A stretch of 64,000 nucleotides of DNA from Chamaelirium japonicum (taxonomy: Eukaryota > Streptophyta > Magnoliopsida > Liliales > Melanthiaceae): the NCBI GenBank assembly GCA_947650365.1, contig OX393549.1, positions 27,433,209-27,497,208 on the forward strand. The letters are read 5' to 3'. Under the pieces are notes generated by a model. The model saw only the letters and a program-made list of their open reading frames with translations. It was not told where the DNA came from and did not search any database. A program made the position numbers and the translations under genes. This document shows positions 47,001 to 62,000 of the stretch, piece after piece; position 1 is the first letter of the stretch; every line of letters starts with the position of its first letter.

Positions 47001-50000
47001 AATGGATCGTGCGAATGAATTAGAATGGATCGTACGAATGAATTAGAATGGATCGTGCTAATGAATTAGAATTGATCGAACGAATGAATTAGCATGGATC
47101 GTGCTAATGAATTAGAATGGAACGTACGAATGAATTAGAATGGATCGTGTGAAAGAATTAGAATGGATTGTATGAATGAATTAGAATGAATTCGTACGAT
47201 CCATTCGAATTCATTCGCACGATCCATTCTAATTCATTCATACGATCCATTCTAATTCATTCATACAATCCATTCTAATTCATTCACACGATCCATTCTA
47301 ATTCATTCGTATGATCCATTCTAATTCATTCGTACAATCTATTCTATTTCATTCGTACGATCCATTCTTACTCATTCGTATGATCCATTCTAATTCATTC
47401 GGACGAATGTATCCATTCTAATTTATTCGTACGATCCATTCTAATTCATTCGTACGATCCATTCTAATTCATTCGTACGATCCATTCTAATTCATTCGTC
47501 CGATCCATTCTAATTCATTCGCACGAATGTATCCATTCTAATTCATTCGTACGATCCATTCTAATTCATTTGTACGATCCATTCTAATTCATTCGTAAGA
47601 TCCATTCTAATTCATTCGTACGATCCATTCTATTTCATTCGCACGATCCATTCGTACGATCCATTCTAATTCATTCGTACGATCCATTCGTACGATCCAT
47701 TCTAATTCATTCGCACGATCCATTCTAATTCATTCGTACGATCCATTCTAATTCATTCATAGGATCCATTCTAATTCATTCATACAATCCATTCTAATTC
47801 ATTCGCACGAATGTATCCATTCTAATTCATTTGTACAATCAGTTCTAATTCATTCACAAAATCTATTCTAATTCATTCATACGATCCATTCTAATTCATT
47901 CACACGAATGTATCCATTCTAATTCATTCATACGATCCATTCTAATTCATTCGTACGATCCATTCTAATTCCTTCGTACGATCCATTCTAATTCATTCGT
48001 ACGATCCATTCTAATTCATTCATACAATCCATTCTAATTCTTTCACACGATCCATTCTAATTCATTCGTACGATCCATTCTAATTTATTCGTGCAATCCA
48101 TTCTATTTCATTCGTACGATCCATTCTTACTCATTCGTACGATCCATTCTAATTCATTCACACGAATGTATCCATTCGTACGAATGAATTAGAATAGATT
48201 GTACGAATGAATTAGAATGGATCGTACGAATGAATTAGAATGGATCGTACGAAGGAATTAGAATGGATCGTACGAATGAATTAGAATGGATCGTACGAAT
48301 GAATTAGAATAGATTGTACGAATGAATTAGAATGGATCATACGAAGGAATTAGAATGGATCGTACGAATGAATTAGAATGGATATATTCGTGCAAATGAA
48401 TTAGAATGGATCGTATGAATGTATTAGAATGGATCGTATGAGTGAATTAGAATGGATCGTACGAATGAATTAGAATGGATCGTATGAATGAATTAGAATG
48501 GATAAATTCGTGTGAATGAATTAGAATGGATCGTATGAATGAATTAGAATAGATTTTGTGAATGAATTAGAACTGATCGTACGAATGAATTAGAATGGAT
48601 ACATTCGTGCGAATGAATTAGAATGGATTGTATGAATGAATTAGAATGGATCCTATGAATGAATTAGAATGGATCGTACGAATGAATTAGAATGGATACA
48701 TTCGTGCGAATGAATTAGAATTGATCGTACGAATGAATTAGAATGGATCGTACGAATGAAATAGAATGGATTGCACGAATGAATTAGAATGGATCGTACG
48801 AATGAATTAGAATAGATCGTGTGAAAGAATTAGAATGGATCGTATGAATGAATTAGAATGGATCGTACGAATGAATTAGAATGGATCGTAGGAAGGAATT
48901 AGAATGGATCGTACGAATGAATTAGAATGGATCGTATGAATGAATTAGATTGGATCGTATTAATGAATTAGAATGGATCGTGCGAATGAATTAGAATGGA
49001 TTGTACGAATGAATTAGAATGGATCAAATGAATGAATTAGAATGGTTACATTCATGCGAATGAATTAGAATGGATCGTACAATGGATTAGATTGGATCGT
49101 ACGAATGGATTAGAATGGATACATTCGAGCGAATGAATTAGAATGGATCGTACGAATGAATTAGAATGGATCGTACGAATGGATTAGAATGGATCCTTCG
49201 AATGGATTAGAATGGATACCTTTGTGCATATGAATTAGAATGGATCGTACGAATGAATTAGAATGGATCATATTAATGAATTAGAATGGGTCGTACGAAT
49301 GAATTAGAATGGATCGTGTGAAAGAATTAGAATGCATTGTATGAATGAATTAGAATGGATCGTATGAATGAATTAGAATGGATCGTGCGAATGAATTCGA
49401 ATGGATCGCATGATCCATTCGAATAGAATGGATCGTATGAATGAATTAGAATGGATCGGGCGAATGAATTAGAATGGATCGGGCGAATGAATTAGAATGG
49501 ATCGTATGAATGAATTAGAATGGATCGTGCGAATGAATTAGAATGGATCGTACGAATGAATTAGAATGGATCGTACGGATGAATTAGAATGGATCATACG
49601 AATGAATTAGAATGGATCATACGAATGAGTAAGAATGGATCGTACGAATGAAATAGAATGGATTGTTCGAATGAATTAGAATGGATACATTCGTGCGAAT
49701 GAATTAGAATGGATCGTACGAATGAATTAGAATGGATCGTACGAATGAATTAGAATGGATCGTACGAATGAATTAGAATGCATCGTACGAAAGAATTAGA
49801 ATGGATATATTTGTGCGAATGAATTAGAATGAATCGTACGAATGAATTAGACTGGATCGTACGAATGAATTTGAATGGATACATTTGTGCGAATGAATCT
49901 AAATGGATTGTATGAATGAATTACAATGGATCGTACGAATGAATTAGAATGGATCGTACGAATGAATTAGAATGGATCAAATGAATGAATTAGAGTGGTT

Positions 50001-53000
50001 ACATTCATGCGAATGAATTAGAATGGATCGTACGAATGGATTAGAATGGATCGTATGAGTGAATTAGAATGGATACGAAGGAATTAGAATGGATCGTACG
50101 AAGGAATTAGAATGCATCATATGAATGAAATAGAATGGATCGTACGAAGGAATTAGAATGGATCGTACGAAGGAATTAGAATGCATTCGTATGATCCATT
50201 CTAATTCATTCGGACGAATGTATCCATTCTAATTTATTCGTACGATCCATTCTAATTCATTCGTCCGATCCATTCTAATTCATTCGTACTATCCATTCTT
50301 ACTCATTCGTATGATCCATTCTAATTCATTCGTACGATCCATTCTAATTCATTCGCACGAATGTATCCATTCCATTCGTACGATCCATTCATACGATCCA
50401 TTCTAATTCATTCATACAATCCATTCTAATTCTTTCACACGATCCATTCTAATTCATTCGTACGATCCATTCTAATTCATTAGCATGGATCGTGCTAATG
50501 AATTAGAGTGGTATATACGAATGAATTAGAATGGATCGTAGAATGGATCGTACGAATGAATTAGAATGGATCGTACGAATGAATTAGAATGGATTGTACG
50601 AATGAAATAGAATGGATCGTGTGAAAAAATAAAAATGGATTGTATGAATGAATTAGAATGGATCGTATGAATGGATCGTACGAATGGAATGGATACATTC
50701 GTGCGAATGAATTAGAATGGATCGTACGAATGAATTAGAATGGATCATACGAATGAGTAAGAATGGATCGTATGAATGAATTAGAATGGATCGTACGAAT
50801 GAATTAGAATGGATCGTACGAATAAATTAGAATGGATACATTCGTCCGAATGAATTAGAATGGATCATACGAATGCATTCTAATTCCTTCGTACGATCCA
50901 TTCTAATTCCTTCGTACGATCCATTCTATTTCATTCGTACGATCAATTCTAATTCATTCGTACGATCCATTCTAATTCATTCGTACGATCCATTCTAATT
51001 CATTCGTACGATCCATTCTAATTCATTCGGACGAATGTATCCATTCTAATTCATTCGTACGATCCATTCTAATTCATTCGTACGATCCATTCTAATTCCT
51101 TCGTACGATCCATTCTAATTCATTCGTACGATCTATTCTAATTCATTTGTACGATCCATTATAATTCATTCGTACGATCCATTCTAATTCCTTCATACGA
51201 TCCATTCTAATTCATTCGTACGATCCATTCTAATTCATTCGTACGATCCATTCTAATTCATTCGCACAAATGTATCCATTCTAATTCATTCGTACGATCC
51301 ATTCTAATTCATTCGTACGATCCATTCTAATTCATTCGTAAGATCCATTCTAATTCATTCGTACGATCCATTCTAATTCATTCGTACGATCCATTCTAAT
51401 TCATTCGCGAATGTATCCATTCTAATTCATTCGTACGATCCATTCTAATTCATTCGTACGATCCATTCTAATTCATTCGTACGATCCATTCTAATTCCTT
51501 CGTACGATCCATTCTAATTCATTCGTAAGATCCATTCTAATTCATTCGTACGATCCATTCTAATTCGTTCGTACGAATTCTATTTCATTCTAATCCATTC
51601 TAATTCATTCGTACAATCTATTCTAATTCATTCGTGCAATCCATTCTATTTCATTCGTACGATCCATTCTAATTCATTTGTACGATCCATTCTAATTCAT
51701 TCGTACAATCCATTCTATTTCATTCGTACGATCCATTCTTACTCATTCGTATTATCCATTCTAATTCATTAGCACGATCCATTCTAATTCATTCGTACGA
51801 TCCATTCTAATTCATTCGCACGATCCATTCTAATTCATTCGTACGATCCATTCTAATTTTTTCACACGATCCATTCTAATTCATTCGTACGATCCATTCT
51901 AATTCATTCGTACAATCTATTCTAATTCATTCGTACGATCCATTCTAATTCATTCGTACGATCCATTCTAATTCATTCGCATGATCCATTCTAATTCATT
52001 CATAAGATCCATTCTAATTCATTCCTACGATCTATTCTAATTCTTTCGCATGTATGTATCCATTCTAATTCATTCGCACGAATGTATCCATTCTAATTCA
52101 TTCTTACGATCCATTCTAATTCATTCGTAAGATCCATTCTAATTCATTCGTACGATCCATTCTAATTCATTCGTACGATCTATTCTAATTCATTCGCACG
52201 AATGTATCCATTCTAGTTCATTCGTACGATCCATTCTAATTTATTCGTACGATCCATTCTAATTCCTTCGTACGATCCATTCTAATTCATTCGTACGATC
52301 TATTCTAATTCATTCGTACGATCCATTCTAATTCATTCGTACGATCCATTCTAATTCCTTCGTACGATCTATTCTAATTCATTCGCACAATCCATTCTAA
52401 TTCATTCGTACAATCCATTCTAATTCATTCGTATGATCCATTCTAACTCATTCGGTGGATCCATTCTAATTCATTCGTACGATCCATTCTAATTCATTCC
52501 CACGATCCATTCTAATTTATTCGTACAATCCATTCTAATTCATTCATACGATCCATTCTAATTCATTCGTAAGATCCATTCTAATTCATTCGTACGATCC
52601 ATTCTAATTCATTCGTACGATCCATTCTAATTCATTCGCACGAATGTATCCATTCTAGTTCATTCGTACGATCCATTCTAATTCATTCGTACGAACCATT
52701 CTAATTCATTCGCACGATCCATTCTAATACATTCGTACAATCCATTCTATTTCATTCGTACAATCCATTCTTACTCATTCGTATGATCCATTATGGATAC
52801 ATTCATGCGAATGAATTAGAATGGATCATACGAATGAGTAAGAATGGATCGTACGAATGAAATAGAATGGATTGTGCGAATGAATTAGAATGGATCGTAG
52901 AATGGATCAGAATAGATCGTGTGTAAGAATTAGAATGGATCGTATGAATAAATTAGAATAGATCGTGTGAATGAATTCGAATGAATCATACGAATTCATT

Positions 53001-56000
53001 CTAATTCATTCATACAATCCATTCTAATTCTTTCACACGATCTATTCTGATCCATTCTATGATCTATTCTAATTCATTCGCACAATCCATTCTATTTCAT
53101 TCGTACGATCCATTCTTACTCATTCGTATGATCCATTCTAATTCATTGGCACGAATGTATCCATAATGGATCATACGAATGAGTAAGAATGGATCATACG
53201 AATGAAATACGTACGAATGAATTAGAATGGATCGTACGAATGAACTAGAATGGATCGTACGAATGAAATAGAATAGATTGTACGAATGAATTAGAATGGA
53301 TTCGCACAAATGAATTAGAATGGATACATTCGTGCGAATGAATTAGAATGGATACATTCGTGCGAAAGAATTAGAATAGATCGTATGAATGAATTAGAAT
53401 GGATCCTATGAATGAATTAGAATGGATCGTGCGAATGAATTAGAATGGATCGTAGGAATGAATTAGAATAGATCGTACGAATGAATTAGAATGGATCGTA
53501 CGAAGGAATTAGAATGGATCGTACGAATGAATTAGAATGAATATATACGTGCAAATGAATTAGAATGGATCGTGCGAATGAATTAGAATGGATCGTACGA
53601 ATGAATTAGAATGGATCGTACGAATGAATTAGAATGGATACATTCGTGCGAATGAATTAGAATGGATCGGACGAATGAATTAGAATGGATCATACGAATG
53701 AATTAGAATGGATCAAATGAATGAATTAGAATGGTTACATTCATGATAATGAATTAGAATGAATCGTACGAATGAATTAGAATGGATCGTATGAATGAAT
53801 TAGAATGGATCGTACGAATGAATTAGAATGGATCAAATGAATGAATTAGAATGGTTACATTCATGCGAATGAATTAGAATGGATCGTACGAATGGATTCG
53901 AATGGATCGTACGAATGGATTAGAATCGATACATTCGAGCGTACGATCCATTCTAATTCATTCGTCCGATCCATTCTAATTCATTCGCACGAATGTATCC
54001 ATTCTAATTCAATCGTACGATCCATTCTAATTCATTCGTACGATCCATTCTAATTCATTCGTAAGATCCATTCTAATTCATTCGTACGATCCATTCTAAT
54101 TCATTCGTACGATCCATTCTAATTCATTCGCACGAATGTATCCATTCCAGTTCATTCGTACGATCCATTCTAATTCATTCGTACGATCCATTCTAATTCA
54201 TTCGCACGATCCATTCTAATTCTTTCGTACGATCCATTCTAATTCATTCATACAATCCATTCTAATTCATTCGTACGATCCATTCTAATTCATTCGCACA
54301 AATGTATCCATTCTAATTCATTCGTACGATCCATTCTAATTCATTCGCACGATCCATTCTAATTCATTCGTACGATCCATTCTAATTCTTTCACACGATC
54401 CATTCTAATTCATTCGTACGATCCATTCTAATTCATTCGCATGATCCATTCTAATTCATTCGTACGATCCATTCTAATTCATTCATACGATCCATTCTAA
54501 TTCATTCGTACGATCCGTTCTAATTCATTCGCACAAATGTATCCATTCTAATTCATTCGTACGATCCATTCTAATTCATTCGCACGATCCATTCTAATTC
54601 ATTCGTACGATCCATTCTAATTCATTCGTATGATCCATTCTAGTTAATTCGTATGATCCATTCTAATTCATTCGTACGATCCATTCTAATTCATTCATAC
54701 AATCTATTCTAATTCATTCGCACAAATGTATCCATTCTAATTAATTCGTACGATCCATTCTAATTCATTTATATGATCTATTCTTATTCATTCGCACGAT
54801 CCAGTCTAATTGATTCTTACGATCCATTCTAATTCATTCGCACGAATGTATCCATTCTAATTCATTCGTACGATCCATTCTAATTCATTAATATGATCCA
54901 TTCTAATTCATTCGTACGATCCATTCTAATTCATATGCACAAAGGTATCCATTCTAATTCATTCGCACGAAAGAATTAGAATGGATTGTATGAAAGAATA
55001 GATCGTATGAATGAATTAGAATGGATCGTACGAAATGAATTAGAATGGATCATACGAATGAGTAAGAATTGATCATACGAATGAATTAGAATGGATCATA
55101 CGAATAAATTAGCATGGATCGTACGAATTAATTAGAATGGATCATACGAATGAAATAGAATGGATCGTACGAAGGAATTAGAATGGATCGTACGAAGGAA
55201 TTAGAATGGATCGTACGAAGGAATTAGAATGGATATATTCATGCAAATGAATTAGAATGGATCGTATGAATGAATTAGAATGGATCGTATGAGTGAATTA
55301 GAACGGATAGTACGAATGAAGTAGAATGGATCGTATGAATGAATTAGAATGGATTCATTCGTGCGAATGAATTAGAATGTATCGTATGAATGAATTAGAA
55401 TGGATCGTACGAATGAATTAGAATGGATCGTGCGAATGAATTAGAATGGATCGTACGAATGAATTAGAATGGATCGTACGAATGAACTAGAATGGATACA
55501 TTCGTGCGAATGAATTAGAATGGATCGTACGAATGAATTAGAATGGATCGTACGAATGAATTAGAATGGATCTTACGAATGAATTAGAATGGATCGTACG
55601 AATGAATTAAAATGGATCGTACGAATGAATTAGAATGGATACATTCGTGCGAATGAATTAGAATGGATCGGACGAATGAATTAGAATGGATCGTACGAAT
55701 GAATTAGAATGGATCAAATGAATGAATTAGAATGGATCGTACGAATAAATTAGAATGGATCCATTCGTCCGAATGAATTAGAATGGATCGTACGAATGAA
55801 TTAGAATGGATCGTACGAATGAATTAGAATGGATCGTACGAATGAATTAGAATGGATACATTTGTACGAATGAATTAGAAAGGATCGTACGAATGAATTA
55901 GAATGGATCGTACGGAATGAATTAGAATGGATATATTTGAACGAATAAATTAGAATGAATCATACGAATGAATTAGAATGGATCGTACGAATGAATTAGA

Positions 56001-59000
56001 ATGGATAGTTCGAATGAATTAAAATCGATCGTATGAATGAATTAGAATGGATCGTACGAATGAATTAGAATGGATCATACGAATGAGTAAGAATGGATCG
56101 TACGAATGAATTAGAATGGATCGTACGAATGAATTAGAATGGATCGTACGAATAAATTAGAATGGATACATTCGTCCGAATGAATTAGAATGGATCATAC
56201 GAATGAGTAAGAATGGATCGTATGAATGAAATAGAATAGATTGTACGAATAAATTAGAATGGATCCTACGAATGAATTAGAATGGATCGTGTGAAAGAAT
56301 TAGAATGGATTGTATGAATGAATTATAATGGATCGTATGAATGAATTAGAATGGATCGTACAAATGGATTAGAATGGATCGTACGAATAAATTAGAATGG
56401 ATCGTACGAATGAACTAGAATGGATACATTCGTGCGAATGAATTAGAATGGATCGTACGAATGAATTATAATGGATCGTACGAATGAATTAGAATGGATC
56501 TTACGAATGAATTAGAATGGATCGTATGAATGAATTAGAATGGATCGTACGAATGAATTAGAATGGATCGTACGAATGAATTAGAATGGATCGTACGAAA
56601 GAATTAGAATGGATCGTACGAATGAATTAGAATGGATCGTATGAATGAATTAGAATGGATACATTCGTGCGAATGAATTAGAATGGATTGTACGAATGAA
56701 TTAGAATGGATCGTACGAATGAATTAGAATGGATCGTGTGAAAGAATTAGAATGGATTGTATGAATGAATTAGAATGGATCATATGAATGAATTAGAATG
56801 GATACATTCGTGCGAATGAATTAGAATGGATCGTACGAATGAATTAGAATGGATCGTACGAATGAATTAGAATGGATCGTACGAATGAATTAGAATGGAT
56901 CGTATGAATGAATTAGAATGGTTACATTCATGCGAATGAATTAGAATGGATCGTACGAATGGATTAGAATGGATCGTACGAATGGATTAGAATGAATACA
57001 TTCGAGCGAATGAATTAGAATGGATCGTACGAATGAATTAGAATGGATCGTACGAATGGATTAGAATGGATCCTACGAATGGATTAGAATGGATACCTTT
57101 GTGCATATGAATTAGAATGGATCGTACGAATGAATTAGAATGGATCATATGAATGAATTAGAATGGATCGTGTGAAAGAATTAGAATGGATTGTATGAAT
57201 GAATTAGAATAGATCGTATGAATGAATTAGAATGGATCGTACAAATGAATTAGAATGGATCGTACGAATGAATTAGAATGGATCGTACGAATGAATTAGA
57301 ATGGATACATTCGTGCGAATGAATTAGAATGGATCCATTCGTGCGAAAGAATTAGAATAGATCGTATGAATGAATTAGAATGGATCCTATGAATGAATTA
57401 GAATGGATCGTGCAAATGAATTAGAATGGATCGTACGAATGAATTAGAATAGATCGTACTAATGAATTAGAATGGATCGTACGAATGGATCGTACAAATG
57501 GATTAGAATGGATCGTACGAATGGATTAGAATGGATACATTTGAGCGAATGAATTAGAATGGATCGTACGAATGAATTAGAATGGATCGTACGAATAAAT
57601 TAGAATGGATACATTCGTCCGAATGAATTAGAATGGATCATACGAATGAGTAAGAATGGATCATACGAATGAAATAGAATAGATTGTACGAATGAATTAG
57701 AATGGATCCTACGAATGAATTAGAATGGATCGTGTGAAAGAATTACAATGGATTGTATGAATGAATTAGAATGGATCTTATGAATGAATTAGAATGGATC
57801 GTGCGAATGAATTCGAATGGATTATACGAATTCATTCTAATTCATTCATACAATCCATTCTAAATCTTTCACACGATCCATTCTAATTCATTCGTACGTT
57901 CCATTCTAATTCATTAGCACGATCCATGCTAATTCATTCGTTCGATCAATTCTAATTCATTAGCACGATCCATTCTAATTCATTCGTACGATCCATTCTA
58001 ATTCATTCGCACGATCCATTCTAATTCATTCATAGGATCCATTCTAATTCATTCATACGATCTATTCTAATTCCTTCGCACGAATGTATCCATTCTAATT
58101 CATTCGCACAAATGTATCCATTCTAATTCATTCGTACGATCCATTCTAATTCATTCGCACAAATGTATCCATTCTAATTCATTCGTACGATCCATTCTAA
58201 TTCATTCGAACGATCCATTCTAATTTATTCGTACGATCCATTCTAATTCTTTCACACGATCTATTCTAATCCATTCTAATTCATTCGTACGAATCCATTC
58301 TAATTCATTCGTACAATCTATTCTATTTCATTCGTACGATCCATTCTAATTTATTCGTACGATCCATTCTAATTCTTTCACACGATCTATTCTAATCCAT
58401 TCTAATTCATTCGTACGAATCCATTCTAATTCATTCGTACGATCCATTCTAATTCATTCGCTCGAATGTATCCATTCTAATCCATTCGTACGATCAATTC
58501 TAATCCATTCGTACGATCCATTCTAATTCATTTGCATGAATGTAACCATTCTAATTCATTCATTTGATCCATTCTAATTCATTCGTACGATCCATTCTAA
58601 TTCATTAGCACGATCCATGCTAATTCATTCATTCGATCAATTCTAATTCATTAGCACGATCCATTCTAATTCATTCGTACGATCCATTCTAATTCGTTCG
58701 CACGATTCATTCTAATTCATTCATAGGATCCATTCTAATTCATTCATACGATCTATTCTAATTCTTTTGCACGAATGTATCCATTCTAATTCATTCGCAC
58801 GAATGTATCCATTCTAATTCATTCGTACGATCCATTCTAATTCATTCGTACGATCCATTCTAATTCATTCATATGATCTATTTTAATTCATTCATACAAT
58901 CCATTCTAATTCTTTCACACGATCCATTCTAATTCATTCGTACGATCCATTCTAATTCATTCACACAATCCATTCTATTTCATTCGTACGATCCATTCTT

Positions 59001-62000
59001 ACTCATTCGTATGATCCATTCTAATTCATTCGCACGAATGTATCCATAATAGATCATACGAATGAGTAAGAATGGATCGTACGAATGAAATAGAATGGAT
59101 TGTGTGAATGAATTAGAATGGACCGTACGAATGAATTAGACGTACGAATGAATTAGAATGGATACATTCGTGCGAATAAATTAGAATGGATCATACGAAT
59201 GAGTAAGAATAGATCGTCATTCTAATTCATTCGTATGATCCATTCTAATTCATTTGTATCCATTCTGTTTCATTCGCACGATCCATTCTAATTCATTCGC
59301 GCAATCTATTCTAATTCATTCGTACGATCCATTCTAATTCATTCATACGATCCATTCTAATTCATTCATACAATCCATTCTAATTTATTCGCACGAATGT
59401 ATCCATTCTAATTCATTCGTACGATCCATTCTAATTCATTCGCACAATCTATTCTAATTCATTCATACGATCCATTCTAATTCATTCGCACGAATGTATC
59501 CATTCTAATTCATTCATACGATCCATTCTACTTCATTCGTACTATCCGTTCTAATTCACTCATACGATCCATTCTAATTCATTGATACGATCCATTCTAA
59601 TTCATTTGCACGAATATATCCATTCTAATTCATTCGTACGATCCTGAATTAGAATGGATCGTACGAATGAATTAGAATGGATACCTTTGTGCATATGAAT
59701 TAGAATGGATCGTACGAATAAATTAGAATGGATCATATTAATAAATTAGAATGGATCGTACGAATGAATTAGAATGGATACATTCGTGCGAATGAATTAG
59801 AATGGATCGTATGAATGAATTAGAATAGATTTTGTGAATGAATTAGAACTGATCGTACGAATGAATTAGAATGGATACATTCGTGCGAATGAATTAGAAT
59901 GGATTGTATGAATGAATTAGAATGGATCCTATGAATGAATTAGAATGGATCGTACGAATGAGTAAGAATGGATTGTACGAATGAATTAGAATAGATTAAG
60001 AGAATGAATTAGAATGGATCGTGCGAATGAAATAGAATGGATACAAATGAATTAGAATGGATCATACGAATGAATTAGAATGACGATCCATTCTTACTCA
60101 TTCGTATGATCCATTCTAATTTATTCGCACGAATGTATCCATTCTAATTCATTCGTACGTCTAATTCATTCGTACGGTCCATTCTAATTCATTCGTACAA
60201 TCCATTCTATTTCATTCGTACGATCCATTCTTACTCATTCGTATGATCCATTATGGATACATTCGTGCGAATGAATTAGAATGGATCATACGAATGAGTA
60301 AGAATGGATCGTACGAATGAAATAGAATGGATTGTGCGAATGAATTAGAATGGATCGTACGAATGAATTAGAATGGATCGTGTGAAAGAATTAGAATGGA
60401 TTGTATGAATGAATTAGAATAGATCGTATGAATGAATTAGAATGGATCGTACGAATGAATTAGAATGGATCGTACGAATGAATTAGAATGGATCGTACGA
60501 ATGAATTAGAATGGATACATTTGCTAATGAATTAGAATGGATCGTACGAATGAATTAGAATGGATCGTACGAATGAATTAGAATGGATCGTACAAATGAA
60601 TTAGAATGGATCGTACGAATGAATTAGAATGGATTGTACAAATGAATTAGAATGGATACATTTGTGCGAATGAATTAGAATGGATCGTACGAATGAATTA
60701 GAATGGATCATATGAATGAATTAGAATAGATCGTACGAATGAATTAGAATGGATCGTACGAAGGATTTAGAATGGATCGTACGAATGAATTAGAATGGAT
60801 ATTTTCATGCAAATGAATTAGAATGGATCGTATGAATGTATTTGAATGGATCGTATGAGTGAATTAGAATGGATCGTGCGAATGAATTAGAATGGATTGT
60901 ATGAATGAATTAGAATGGATCGTACGAATGAATTAGAATTAGAATGGATATATTCGTGCGAATGAATTAGAATGGATACATTCGTGCGAAAGAATTAGAA
61001 TAGATCGTATGAATGAATTAGAATGGATTCTATGAATGAATTAGAATGGATCGTGCGAATGAATTAGAATGGATCGTACGAATGGATTAGAATGGATAAT
61101 ACGAATAGATTAGAATGGATACATTCGAGCGAATGAATTAGAATGGATCGTACGAATGAATTAGAATGGACCGTACGAATGAATTAGAATGGATCGTACG
61201 AATCAATTAGAATGGATCGTGTGAAAGAATTAGAATGGATTGTATGAATGAATTAGAATAGATCGTATGAATGAATTAGAATGGATCGTACGAATGAATT
61301 AGAATGGATCGTACGAATGAATTAGAATGGATCGTACGAATGAATTAGAATGGATATATTCGTGCGAATGAATTAGAATGGATACATTCGTGCGAAAGAA
61401 TTAGAATAGATCGTATGAATGATTTAGAATGGATCCTATGAATGAATTAGAATGGATCGTGCGAATGAATTAGAACGGATCGTACGAATGAATTAGAATG
61501 GATCATGTGAAAGAATTAGAATGGATCGTACGAATGAATTAGAATGGATCGTGCGAATGAATTAGAATGGATCGTACGAATGAATTAGAATGGATACATT
61601 TGTGCGAATGAATTAGAATGGATCGTACAAATGAATTAGAATGGATCGTGCTAATGAATTAGAATTGATCGAACGTATGAATTAGCATGGATCGTGCTAA
61701 TGAATTAGAATGGATCGTACGAATGAATTAGAATGGATCGTGCGAATGAATTAGAATGGATTGTACGAATGAATTAGAATGGATACATTTGTGCGAATGA
61801 ATTAGAATGGATCGTACGAATGAATTAGAATGGATCGTATGAATGAATTAGAATGGATTGTGCGAATGAATTCGAATGGATCGTACGAATTCATTCATAT
61901 TCATTCATACAATTCATTCTAATTCTTTCACACGATCCATTCTAATTCATTCGTACATTCCATTCTAATTCATTAGCACGATCCATGCTAATTCATTCGT